Shown here one piece after another: positions 17,520 through 25,474 of a DNA stretch of 64,000 nt. The position numbers and the translations under genes are program-made. The notes below the pieces were generated by a model. It saw only the letters and a program-made list of their open reading frames with translations, ran no database searches and had not been told where the DNA came from. Positions within the stretch are counted from its first letter, which is position 1, and every line of letters starts with the position of its first letter. The stretch covers positions 49,733-113,732 of the forward strand of contig NZ_JAJSOH010000023.1 in assembly GCF_021277265.1 (NCBI RefSeq). Direction: 5' to 3'. Source of the stretch: Kineosporia rhizophila. GTDB taxonomy: Bacteria; Actinomycetota; Actinomycetes; Actinomycetales; Kineosporiaceae.

Positions 17520-17869
17520 CTCGCCGATGTTGCCGGTATTCCTGTCGATTTCACCGGGATGATCCTGTGGCTGCAGATTGCTGTTCGGTTATTCACGGTG
17601 GGTGACGGAAAGATGCGGGCCGGGCATTCGGCGATGCGCAATGTACGGGGCCGGTCACTCACCCGGGGTAATTTCCCGGGCGCGTGCGACACGGGTTCAC
17701 CAATAGTTCCGTCCCGGCCGCTGATGCGCAATGGCCCGGGTCGTGGTGAATCTGCGGGCCCGCAGGTCTGGTCCGGCCCCCGGGCGGGGATGTAGAACGC
17801 ATGTTTGGGGCGCTTCGGTGGCTGTGCCGCCGATCGCCCCTACGCGTCGTCCTACCCCGATGGAGAGAC
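17520..17869. other. Non-coding gap before the beta-glucosidase gene
   Basis: This 350-bp stretch is less GC-rich at its left end. I find no ORF with a credible start and no structured RNA. It presumably contains the promoter of the GH1 gene. No clear operator was found. Confidence 0.5.
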
Positions 17870-19279
17870 ATGGACACCACGCTCGCCCAGCCCGCCGACG
17901 GCACGTCACTCACGCTGCCCGCCGGATTCCGCTGGGGTGTCGCCACCGCTGCCTACCAGATCGAGGGGGCGGCGGCCGAGGACGGCCGCACACCGTCGAT
18001 CTGGGACACCTACTCGCACACCCCGGGCCAGGTGGTCGGCGACGACAACGGTGACGTGGCCTGCGACCACTACCACCGGATGCCGCAGGACGTGGCCCTG
18101 ATCAAGAGCCTGGGGCTGGACACCTACCGCTTCTCGATCTCCTGGCCGCGGGTGCAGCCGGGCGGCAGCGGGCCGCTGAACCCCAAGGGGGTGGACTTCT
18201 ACCAGCGTCTGGTGGACGAGCTCCTGGCCAGTGACATCGACCCCTGGGTCACGCTGTACCACTGGGACCTGCCGCAGGAGCTGGAGGACGCGGGCGGCTG
18301 GCCGCACCGGGACACGGCCTACCGGTTCGCCGACTACGCGGCGCTGATGTTCGAGCAGCTGAGCGACCGGGTGAGCAACTGGACCACGCTGAACGAGCCC
18401 TGGTGCTCGGCCATGCTGGGGTACGCGTACGCCGCGCAGGCGCCCGGCCACAAGGACTTCCCGTCCGGCATTCGTGCGGTGCACCACCTCCTGCTCGGCC
18501 ATGGTCTGGCCACCCAGCGCCTGCGTGAGGCGGCGGGCGACCGGGAGATCAAGCTGGGGATCACGCTGAACCTGGGTACGGCTCACCCGGCCACCGACAG
18601 TGCGGAGGACGTGGACGCGGCTCGCCGCGCCGACGGCCTGAACTCCCGCCTGTACCTCGACCCGCTCTTCCGGGGCAGCTACCCGGCCGACGTCGTCGAG
18701 GACCTGGCCCGCCGCAACGCCGTGCTGCCCATCGAGGATGGGGACCTCGAGGCGATCAGCACGCCGATCGACGTGCTGGGGGTCAACTACTACACCGGTT
18801 GGCTGATCTCTCACCTGGACGAGAACGGCTCCCCGGTGGACTCGGACGGCGCCCTCGTCGCCCGGGACATCGGCCGGGGGCGTCCGGTGACGGCGATGGG
18901 CTGGGAGATCGTTCCCGAGTGCTTCACCGAGCTGCTGGTGCGGCTGTCCCGGGACTACCCCGGCACCCCGATCGTGATCACCGAGAACGGTGCCGCGTTC
19001 CCGGACGAGGTGGCGGCGGACGGTTCGGTGCCCGACCCGGAGCGCACGGCGTACATCAAGTCGCACATCGAAGCAGTGGCCGAGGCGGTGGCCCAGGGGG
19101 CCGACGTCCGGGGTTACTTCGTCTGGTCGCTGCTGGACAACTTCGAGTGGTCCTACGGGTACGACAAGCGGTTCGGCATCATCCGGGTCGACTACCAGAC
19201 CCAGGAGCGCACCCTGAAGGACAGCGCGCACTGGTTGCGCGGGCACGTGCAGTCCTGGCGGGACTCGGTGTCCGGGTAA
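17870..19279 (+). CDS. GH1 beta-glucosidase
   Basis: The 469-residue enzyme has all GH1 landmarks: N-terminal FRWGVATAAYQIEGA, FSISWPR, HWDLPQ, the acid/base in TLNEPW (E176) and the nucleophile in ITENG (E372). The C-terminal SLLDNFEWSYGY block completes the pattern. It would hydrolyse beta-glucosides such as cellobiose in the cytoplasm, as there is no signal peptide. ATG 17870 follows GGAGAG closely; an in-frame ATG at 17801 gives an unlikely N-terminus. It is a single-gene unit closed by a terminator. Confidence 0.96.
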   Translation: MDTTLAQPADGTSLTLPAGFRWGVATAAYQIEGAAAEDGRTPSIWDTYSHTPGQVVGDDNGDVACDHYHRMPQDVALIKSLGLDTYRFSISWPRVQPGGSGPLNPKGVDFYQRLVDELLASDIDPWVTLYHWDLPQELEDAGGWPHRDTAYRFADYAALMFEQLSDRVSNWTTLNEPWCSAMLGYAYAAQAPGHKDFPSGIRAVHHLLLGHGLATQRLREAAGDREIKLGITLNLGTAHPATDSAEDVDAARRADGLNSRLYLDPLFRGSYPADVVEDLARRNAVLPIEDGDLEAISTPIDVLGVNYYTGWLISHLDENGSPVDSDGALVARDIGRGRPVTAMGWEIVPECFTELLVRLSRDYPGTPIVITENGAAFPDEVAADGSVPDPERTAYIKSHIEAVAEAVAQGADVRGYFVWSLLDNFEWSYGYDKRFGIIRVDYQTQERTLKDSAHWLRGHVQSWRDSVSG

Positions 19280-19290
19280 GTGCGTGATTG

Positions 19291-19334
19291 AGGACGCGGG
19301 TGGGCCTCAGGCGCCCACCCGCGTCCTTTGTTTT
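19291..19334 (+). terminator. Intrinsic terminator
   Basis: A 15-bp perfect stem (19291-19305 with 19313-19327) with a 7-nt loop is followed by TTGTTTT, 11 bp after the beta-glucosidase stop. Confidence 0.92.
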
Positions 19335-19339
19335 GATCT

Positions 19340-19407
19340 GGTTTCGAGCAAAAACCGAAACCGCTTTTTCGTTGGTGGGTTTCACCTGTCCAGTTGTCTG
19401 GACAACT
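19340..19407 (+). promoter_or_regulatory. Two operator-like dyads before the 64-aa gene
   Basis: The first dyad is GGTTTCG-N9-CGAAACC (19340-19346/19356-19362). The second is AGTTGTC-TG-GACAACT (19392-19407), a perfect 7-bp dyad. It agrees at 12 of 16 positions with the GntR/DasR-type consensus ACTGGTCTAGACCACT. The region is unusually AT-rich here and is 120-190 bp upstream of ATG 19530. Regulator identity is inference. Confidence 0.5.
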
Positions 19408-19529
19408 CAGTGTGAGGGCGACGTCACATCCCGAACCGGTAATACCGGGGCGGGGAGTGCCGTTCACTGAAGTGGCGGCGCAACCGCCGCCCCGCGGAAG
19501 TCGCGGAGGAAACCCACCGAAGGGCACCA

Positions 19530-19724
19530 ATGATCAACAACCTGCGCACCCAGCTCGCCGAGCGACGGATGGTCCGGCAGCGTTCCCGCCGCCTGGCCGA
19601 GGAACTGGCCAGCTACAGCACCCCGGCCGAGCGTCAGGAACTCGACGCGATCCTCAGCCGGCACACCGAGGACGAGATCGCCGAGCTGGAGAGCCTGCTC
19701 AACAACCAGGCCGTCAGCCACTGA
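19530..19724 (+). CDS. Small helical protein of unknown function
   Basis: The 64-residue product is highly charged, starting with a basic half (QLAERRMVRQRSRRLAEE) and ending with an acidic helical half (TEDEIAELESLLNN). This suggests a coiled-coil or helical hairpin. GGAGGAAACC and AAGGG precede ATG 19530. Upstream it has two operator-like dyads, and downstream a strong terminator, so it is a complete, probably regulated unit. I recognise no family; many actinobacteria have short orphan proteins of this composition. Confidence 0.8.
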   Translation: MINNLRTQLAERRMVRQRSRRLAEELASYSTPAERQELDAILSRHTEDEIAELESLLNNQAVSH

Positions 19725-19791
19725 CCGGTACCGGTAGTTCCCAGCACGACAACCCTCGAGGCGCGCCAGTGACGCAGCGCCCATGATGATG

Positions 19792-19825
19792 CGGCGACAC
19801 GAAGACGTGTCGCCGTTGTTGTTTT
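19792..19825 (+). terminator. Intrinsic terminator for the 64-aa gene
   Basis: A 10-bp perfect stem (19792-19801 with 19806-19815), AAGA loop and TTGTTGTTTTG tail. Confidence 0.9.
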
Positions 19826-19842
19826 GTCCCCGTGTCCCGGCC

Positions 19843-19882
19843 GGAAAAGCCGAACGGCCGCAACCCTTCCGGGTCACGGCCG
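19843..19882 (-). terminator. Intrinsic terminator for lpdA
   Basis: Read on minus, a 12-bp stem (19882-19871 with 19866-19855, two wobble pairs) and GGAA loop is followed by TTCGGCTTTTCC, just after the dehydrogenase stop. Confidence 0.8.
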
Positions 19883-19895
19883 CTCGAGAGCCGGA

Positions 19896-21302
19896 TCAGA
19901 AGTTGATCATGTGCCCGGCCAGGCCGTGCACCGCTTCCTTGACCGCCTCGCTCAGCGTCGGGTGAGCGTGCACGTTGCGGGCGATCTCGTGCACCGTGAG
20001 GTCCCACTGCTGGGCCAGCGTCAGCTCCGGCAGCAGTTCGGTGACCTCGGGCCCGATCAGGTGGCCACCGATCAGCTCGCCGTACTTCGCGTCGGCGATC
20101 AGCTTCACGAAGCCGACCGGCTCGGCCAGGCCGTGCGCCTTGCCGTTGGCGGTGAAGGGGAACTTGGACACCTTGACGTCGTAACCCTTTTCGCGGGCCT
20201 GGGCCTCGGTGTAACCGAAGCTGGCGACCTGCGGGCTGCAGAACGTGGCGCGCGGGATCATCGCGTAGTCGAGCGTCATGGTCTCGGCCCCGGCGATCGT
20301 CTCGGCCGCGATGATGCCCTGCGACTCGGCCACGTGGGCCAGCATCAGCTTGGCGGTCACGTCACCGATGGCGTAGATGCCGGGCACGTTGGTGCGCAGG
20401 TGGTCGTCGACCTCGATGGCGCCGCGCTCGGTGAGCTTGACGCCGGTGTTCTCCAGGCCGTAGCCCTTCGTCCGGGGGACGAAACCGATGGCCTGCATGA
20501 CCTTGTCGGTCTCCAGGACCTGCTGCTTGCCGTCCTTGGTGACGGTGACCCTGACCGGGCCGGAGCCGTCCTCGATCGAGTCCACCCGGGTGCCGGTGAG
20601 GAGCTTGATCCCGGCCTTCTTGTAGCGCTTGGCCAGTTCGGCCGAGACGTCCGGGTCCTCCAGGGGCAGGATCCGGTCGAGGAACTCGACGATCGTCACG
20701 TCCACGCCGTAGTTGCGCATGACGTAGGCGAACTCGATGCCGATCGCGCCGGCGCCCGCGATGATGATGCTCTTGGGCAGCTCGGAGGTCATGATCTGCT
20801 CTTCGTAGGTCACGACCCGCTCGGACAGGGACGTGCCGGGCAGCAGCCGGGTGGTGGCGCCGGCCGCGATGATGCAGTTGTCGAAGGTGACGCTGTCGGT
20901 GCTGCCGTCGTTCAGCTTCAGCTGCATGGTGTGGGCATCGCTGAACGTGCCCCAGCCGTTCAGCTCGTCGATGCCGTTCTTCTTCATCAGGAAGTGGACG
21001 CCCTTGACCCGGCCGTCCGCCACCGACCGGCTGCGCTGGAAGGCGGCCTTGTAGTCGAAGGTCACCTGGCCCTCGATCTGGATCCCGAAGGTCTTGGCCT
21101 CGGAGGAGATCGTGTGCGCCAGGTCGGCGTTGCGCAGTAGCGCCTTCGAGGGGATGCACCCGACGTTCAGGCACACACCGCCCCAGTACTTGCTCTCGAC
21201 GATGGCCACTCGCTTGCCGAGTTGTGCCGCACGGATGGCGGCGACATAGCCGCCGGGGCCGGCTCCCAGAACGATGACGTCGTAATGACCAGGCATGTCC
21301 AT
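19896..21302 (-). CDS. lpdA: Dihydrolipoyl dehydrogenase (E3)
   Basis: E3 reoxidises dihydrolipoamide of 2-oxoacid dehydrogenase complexes with NAD+. The 468-residue product has the FAD motif GAGPGG (13-18), the redox disulfide C44/C49 in GGVCLNVGCIPSK, the NAD motif GAGAIGIE and FAD motif YAIGDV. The C-terminal catalytic pair is in HAHPTLSE (H447, E452). ATG 21302 was chosen because GGAGG lies 12 bp upstream on the minus strand; ATG 21296 is also possible. No E1 or E2 gene is adjacent. In high-GC actinobacteria a lone lpdA serving several complexes is common. Confidence 0.97.
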   Translation of the reverse strand: MDMPGHYDVIVLGAGPGGYVAAIRAAQLGKRVAIVESKYWGGVCLNVGCIPSKALLRNADLAHTISSEAKTFGIQIEGQVTFDYKAAFQRSRSVADGRVKGVHFLMKKNGIDELNGWGTFSDAHTMQLKLNDGSTDSVTFDNCIIAAGATTRLLPGTSLSERVVTYEEQIMTSELPKSIIIAGAGAIGIEFAYVMRNYGVDVTIVEFLDRILPLEDPDVSAELAKRYKKAGIKLLTGTRVDSIEDGSGPVRVTVTKDGKQQVLETDKVMQAIGFVPRTKGYGLENTGVKLTERGAIEVDDHLRTNVPGIYAIGDVTAKLMLAHVAESQGIIAAETIAGAETMTLDYAMIPRATFCSPQVASFGYTEAQAREKGYDVKVSKFPFTANGKAHGLAEPVGFVKLIADAKYGELIGGHLIGPEVTELLPELTLAQQWDLTVHEIARNVHAHPTLSEAVKEAVHGLAGHMINF

Positions 21303-21534
21303 ACACGTTAGTGACCTCCGGCGGCGGGCGCCGCGCAGGTCCCGGTGTGGCGTACGGCGTCCGTCCGGCGCTGGGTGGGCCGCTCTTCGTGCGCTTTGTG
21401 ACCGGCGAGTTACTTTCTGGCGTTGAACCCTTGTGATCTTCGTTCGGCAAATCGGAACATAGGGCATCTTCCGGGTCATACCGGACGTGTTCCCTGACAT
21501 GGCTCTGCCATCGCGTCTGCCGAGAGGATCCACC

Positions 21535-22632
21535 GTGAAACCCAGTCGTCTGCTCGCCGGCACGTCTGTCGCGCTCGCCACTTCCGCCATGGTCGTGGTG
21601 TCGCTGGCCGCTCCGGCGAGTTCGGCCACCCAGAAAGAGACGAGCGGCACCAGCCGTCTCGCCCCGGTCAGTGTGGCCCAGCAGGCCTCCGTCTCCCAGG
21701 ACAAGGCCGCCGACGCCCTGCTGGCCAAGCTCGGGAAGGCGAGCGCCGGCGTCTACTACGAGGGCGGGAAGCTGAAGGCCGCGGTCACCACCGAGGCCGC
21801 CCTGGCGACCGCCCGGGCCGAGGGCGCCACGGCCCGCCTGGTCGGCAACAGCACCGCCGAGCTGTCCGCGGCGATGAAGCAGCTCAACCGCACGGCCAAG
21901 GTCCCGGGCACCTCCTGGGCCGTCGACCCGGCGTCCAACCGGGTCCTGGTCAGCGCGGACAGCACGGTCAAGGGCGCCCGGCTGGCCAAGGTCGAGGCCG
22001 CGGTGGCGAAGCTCGGGGCGAAGGCCACCCTGGAGCGGGTGCCGGGCGAGTTCAGCACCCGGATCAACGGCGGCACCGCCATCTACGGCCCCACCAGCGG
22101 CCGGTGCTCGCTCGGGTTCAACGTGCGCCGCGGCACGACGGACTACTTCCTCACCGCCGGGCACTGCACCAGGTCGATCAGCACCTGGTACGCCGGGGGC
22201 AACGGCCGGACGCTGATCGGGCGCAACGCCGGCTCCTCGTTCCCGGGGAACGACTACGGCCTGGTCCAGTACACCGGCACGATCACCCGCGAGGGCACGG
22301 TCAACCTCTACAACGGTTCCTCGCAGGACATCGCCAGCGCCGGGACGCCGACCGTCGGGCAGACCGTCTACCGCAGCGGCAGCACCACCGGTCTGCGCAG
22401 CGGCCGGGTGACCCAGCTCAACGCGACGGTCAACTACGCCGAGGGGAGTGTCACCGGCACGATCCGCACCACGGTGTGCGCCGAGCCCGGCGACAGCGGC
22501 GGCTCGCTGTACGCCGGCACCGTGGCCTACGGGCTGACCTCCGGCGGCAGCGGCAACTGCTCCTCCGGCGGGGTCACCTACTTCCAGCCGGTGCCGGAGG
22601 CGCTGAGCGCCTACGGGGTGAGCATCTACTGA
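21535..22632 (+). CDS. Secreted chymotrypsin-like serine protease (streptogrisin/alpha-lytic type)
   Basis: The 365-residue preproenzyme has a signal peptide ending near APASSA (residue 31), a propeptide of about 145 residues and a mature domain likely beginning at INGGTAIYG (177). The triad is H210 in LTAGHC, D240 in GNDYGL and S321 in GDSGGS. Cys191/Cys211 and later Cys residues fit the disulfides of S1 streptogrisins. GTG 21535 with AGAGGA upstream gives a good signal; an upstream ATG in frame would lengthen it. The enzyme should be exported and mature by removing its propeptide. It is monocistronic with its own terminator. Confidence 0.95.
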   Translation: MKPSRLLAGTSVALATSAMVVVSLAAPASSATQKETSGTSRLAPVSVAQQASVSQDKAADALLAKLGKASAGVYYEGGKLKAAVTTEAALATARAEGATARLVGNSTAELSAAMKQLNRTAKVPGTSWAVDPASNRVLVSADSTVKGARLAKVEAAVAKLGAKATLERVPGEFSTRINGGTAIYGPTSGRCSLGFNVRRGTTDYFLTAGHCTRSISTWYAGGNGRTLIGRNAGSSFPGNDYGLVQYTGTITREGTVNLYNGSSQDIASAGTPTVGQTVYRSGSTTGLRSGRVTQLNATVNYAEGSVTGTIRTTVCAEPGDSGGSLYAGTVAYGLTSGGSGNCSSGGVTYFQPVPEALSAYGVSIY

Positions 22633-22677
22633 CGTCGGTGACGTCGTCCTGACCGATCCGATCTAGGGGGCCTCTAC

Positions 22678-22720
22678 GTGAGGACGCCGGTGAACCCTGA
22701 CCACCGGCGTCCTCACTTTT
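22678..22720 (+). terminator. Intrinsic terminator
   Basis: A perfect 15-bp stem (22678-22692 with 22702-22716) with a 9-nt loop, then TTTTC. It serves the protease gene. Confidence 0.9.
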
Positions 22721-22836
22721 CTGCTGCCGGTTGCCACCCGTTGGTATGACGGGCATAGCCTGGTCGTCCCCGGGGCGGGGGACTGGAAGACTGACCCCGA
22801 AGATGTCCCTCCCGACGCAACCGACCCAGGGGTCTC

Positions 22837-22937
22837 CTGCGTCAGAGCCGAAGGCTCAGGTGGGACGCAGCGCGTTCCGCAGGGAATTGATCGGACAAAA
22901 GCCACGCGGCCGGGGCGATCCGGTTCGGGTGGATCGC
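22837..22937 (+). other. Structured leader candidate upstream of the 627-residue protein gene
   Basis: Two strong foldable elements lie 45-150 bp before the start. The first is an outer 7-bp helix CTGCGTC/GACGCAG (22837-22843/22864-22870) enclosing GAGCC-GAA-GGCTC. The second is a 7-bp hairpin GCGATCC/GGATCGC (22915-22921/22931-22937). No known riboswitch consensus fits. The rest of the 22721-22982 gap contains no gene. It may be an RNA leader or simply GC-rich promoter DNA. Confidence 0.35.
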
Positions 22938-22982
22938 TGCTGTCGCGTACCGTAGTACCCGGTAGAGGGAAGGAGCGTTGCC

Positions 22983-24866
22983 TTGTCGGAGCCGGCGCGC
23001 AGGTCGCAGGAATCGGGCAACCCGCTCATCGAGGGAGTGAACGCGGCTGAGTCACACACCGGGACACTGGAGTACGCCTCGACGATGGCCGGGACGGCTC
23101 ACGATCCCGGGCTGCTCGGAACCTCCGCGGGCACCGATCTGATCGGCTCCACCTCTACTGACGCGTCGTTTTCCAGCTCATCGGATGGTTCGGGACCAGT
23201 GCGACTGATCGGCGAGGACGAGACCTCGAAGGCGATGCAGGCGGCGGGAGCAGCGGCGGGTTCGCTCAGCCCCGACCCCGACGCGACGGTGCGGGCGGCC
23301 CAGCCCGGCGCCGCCGAACTGCTGTCCACCGCAGGCCTGCCGGATGTGACGGGAGACCTCACCGACACCGGCCTCCAGCTCAGCGCCGCCTCGGTCGGCG
23401 CCGCGCTCGCGGCCACGGGAGCTCCGCTGAATATGGCATCCGTCTCATCGTCGTCCTCCGGCGAGCCCGCGCAGGGCCCGGCCTCCGGATCGCTGCCCAC
23501 CCCGGGCGCCGACTCCACCGAGCCGCACGCCTACGTGCCCGACCCGGCCAGTTCGCCGGTGTCGCCGCCCACCGGTAATCCGCTGGGCGGTCCGCCGGCC
23601 TTCGGCACGCCGTCACCGCAGGGCGGCCCGCGCTCGGTGCGTACCCCCGACACGGGTGCCTTCGTGCCGCGTGAGGTGCTGGCCCGGCGGCGCGCCGCCG
23701 AGGCGATGACGCGCGCCATCGTGATGGCCCCGCCCCTGCCGCCCTCGATGATGACGGGGGCGATGCAGGCCCCCGGTCTGGCCCAGCCCACCAGCGGTGC
23801 GATCACCCAGCCGGGTGCCCCGGGCACCTCGCAGACCCAGGTCGACCACGCCGCTCCGCCGCCGCCCGCTCGTCCGGCGGCCAAGAGCCGCAAGCGCAAG
23901 GGGCGCAAGCACGGGGCGCACACGGCCGGCATCCCGCTGGCCGACCCGGCCAGCACGCCCCAGACCGCGCCCACCCCGCAGCAGCCGCCCACCGGCCCGA
24001 TGTCGATGCCCGCGCCCGGCACTGCGGGTGTGCCGATGGGTTACCCGGCCCAGGGCTACCCCCAGGGTTATGCGCCGCAGGGGTATGTGCCGCAGCCGGG
24101 TTACGCGCCCCAGGGGTACGTGCCTCAGGGCTATGCGCCGCAGGGGTACGTGCCGCAGCCGGGCTACGCCTACCAGCCCAACGTGCCCACCGGTGCGATG
24201 CCGGTCAGCGCCATGGGCTCGGTCGGCATGCCCACCGCGCCGCCCCAGCACCAGGCTCCGCCGACCAACCCCGGCCCGTCCAAGTCCACCCGGTGGGCTC
24301 TGCTGGCTGCGGTTGTGCTGGTCATCGGGGGTCTGGTGGGCGGGGTGCTGTACAGCAACCGCGGGCCGGACGATGCTGCCAAGAACGCCGGCGCGTCTGT
24401 GGCGCCCACGCCCTCGGCGAGCGCTACGCAGGCTGCGCCGACGGTGGCGCTCAACTTCGAGGCCTCGTCCTTCGCCGAGAGGGACAGCGGCATCGAGGTC
24501 AAGGGCGGCGGTGTCTTCAAGTCCGAGGGTTACAACGCCCAGGACTTCGCCGGTCTGAAAGACGGCGTGGGACTGATGCTCGACCTGGGCAGTGCCAAGA
24601 AGGTCTCCTCGGTGAGCTTCGACGTCGGCGGTGCGCCGGTGACGGTGGGGCTGCGGGCCGGTGACGAGTACACCTCCAGCGACCTCGGCGCCTTCTCGAA
24701 GAAGGTTGTTCCCCAGGGAGAGAAGACCGGCAAGGTCACGTTCGACGCCTCGTCGGAGGGGGCCCACCAGTACTGGTTGATCTGGGTCACTGGTCCGGCA
24801 CTGCGAAGCGACGGCCGTTACGGCGTGACGCTGACCGACCTCAAGGTCACCGGCCCCAAGGGCTGA
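22983..24866 (+). CDS. Single-pass membrane protein with PQGY repeats and C-terminal beta domain
   Basis: The 627-residue product starts at TTG 22983 with GGGAAGGAG well placed. Residues 1-350 are Ser/Ala/Pro-rich, low complexity and probably disordered and cytoplasmic. Residues about 353-397 contain GYAPQGYVPQ-type repeats. A basic KSRKRKGRKHG patch lies near 300. One TM helix (about 437-458) is followed by a Thr/Ser/Ala linker and a compact domain (about 485-627). It resembles the galactose-binding/discoidin-like folds (LDLGSAKKVSSVSFDVGG, YWLIWVT) found after the TM of some actinobacterial cell-envelope proteins. The domain assignment is by pattern only. It is a single-gene unit with its own terminator. 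Confidence 0.8.
   Translation: MSEPARRSQESGNPLIEGVNAAESHTGTLEYASTMAGTAHDPGLLGTSAGTDLIGSTSTDASFSSSSDGSGPVRLIGEDETSKAMQAAGAAAGSLSPDPDATVRAAQPGAAELLSTAGLPDVTGDLTDTGLQLSAASVGAALAATGAPLNMASVSSSSSGEPAQGPASGSLPTPGADSTEPHAYVPDPASSPVSPPTGNPLGGPPAFGTPSPQGGPRSVRTPDTGAFVPREVLARRRAAEAMTRAIVMAPPLPPSMMTGAMQAPGLAQPTSGAITQPGAPGTSQTQVDHAAPPPPARPAAKSRKRKGRKHGAHTAGIPLADPASTPQTAPTPQQPPTGPMSMPAPGTAGVPMGYPAQGYPQGYAPQGYVPQPGYAPQGYVPQGYAPQGYVPQPGYAYQPNVPTGAMPVSAMGSVGMPTAPPQHQAPPTNPGPSKSTRWALLAAVVLVIGGLVGGVLYSNRGPDDAAKNAGASVAPTPSASATQAAPTVALNFEASSFAERDSGIEVKGGGVFKSEGYNAQDFAGLKDGVGLMLDLGSAKKVSSVSFDVGGAPVTVGLRAGDEYTSSDLGAFSKKVVPQGEKTGKVTFDASSEGAHQYWLIWVTGPALRSDGRYGVTLTDLKVTGPKG
24040..24175 (+). repeat. In-frame degenerate repeat coding GYxPQ units
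   Basis: About nine copies of a 15- to 18-bp unit encode Gly-Tyr-(Ala/Val/Pro)-Pro-Gln-type pentapeptides. Codons vary only at third positions, so the protein sequence is kept while the DNA has diverged. Confidence 0.8.
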
Positions 24867-24878
24867 CCACAGCTTGCC

Positions 24879-24924
24879 GAAGGGCGCGGACCTCCCCACC
24901 GGAGGCTCGCGCCCTTCACCTTTT
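24879..24924 (+). terminator. Intrinsic terminator
   Basis: An outer 10-bp stem (24879-24888 with 24908-24917) encloses an ACCTCC/GGAGG pairing, followed by ACCTTTT. It may also act for the convergent gene ending at 24930. Confidence 0.85.
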
Positions 24925-24929
24925 GCCCC

Positions 24930-25217
24930 TCAGATCCGCGAGCGCAGACCGTCCAGCACGTGATCGGCCAGAGGCCAGCGCGGCACCACCCCGTCCACCA
25001 CCACGGCCACCGACCCCCGGTAGGTGCGTACCCAGCTCACCCCGTCATAACTCAGGGCCGCACTAGGGCGGGCGAGCCAGCGGCGCAGGGCGTCGCGGTC
25101 GAACACGGCATGGCACTCCCCGCCCATCCAGCACTCCACATAGGCGCGGTAGATGCGCAGCTCCAGCGTCACCGGGGCACCCCCGGCATCGCGCAGATCA
25201 AGAGTCACGCCCGCCAT
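24930..25217 (-). CDS. Small single-domain protein, paralogue of 53846-54226
   Basis: The 95-residue product (ATG 25217; GTG 25268 is an alternative) is a single compact domain. Its C-terminal half, from AVFDR through RRWLARP, YDGVSW and a final VLDGLRSRI, aligns without gaps of note to AVIDR, RDWLLRP, VDDVLW and VQRLDNVI in the protein encoded at 53846-54226. The shared pattern is D-R-x3-R-x-W-L-x-R-P-x3-L-x2-D-x-V-x-W. I know no name for this domain. It is monocistronic as far as can be seen. The gap 25305-25474 holds nothing recognisable. Confidence 0.75.
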   Translation of the reverse strand: MAGVTLDLRDAGGAPVTLELRIYRAYVECWMGGECHAVFDRDALRRWLARPSAALSYDGVSWVRTYRGSVAVVVDGVVPRWPLADHVLDGLRSRI

Positions 25218-25474
25218 GTCTTCAGGGTGCGGGAGTAGCTGACGCCCCACGATGTCGGCGGATGGCACGGTCCGTGCACCACTCCTGACCCTCCGCGAGG
25301 GCAAGTGCGGTCTTCGGCCTGAACCTCGGCGGCAAATCAGGCAGGCCGCTCAGGTCCGCGATCCCGCCGGACCGGGCGCGGCCCCCCTCGGATCATGGGG
25401 GACGGAACCGTGACCGGACCGGGCTGGGGGGCTGGGGCGGCTGAGCGGCTGCTGAAGTACGGCTCGGGTCTGGC

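Noticed and set aside
19411..19428. CRP-type site TGTGA-N8-TCACA
   Set aside because: The spacer is 8 rather than the usual 6 bp, so it is not a canonical CRP site.
22837..22937. Cyclic di-GMP (GEMM) riboswitch
   Set aside because: GGGACGCA and a GNRA-like loop are present, but the preceding ACAGGGCAAACC block and following AAGCC part of the consensus are missing.
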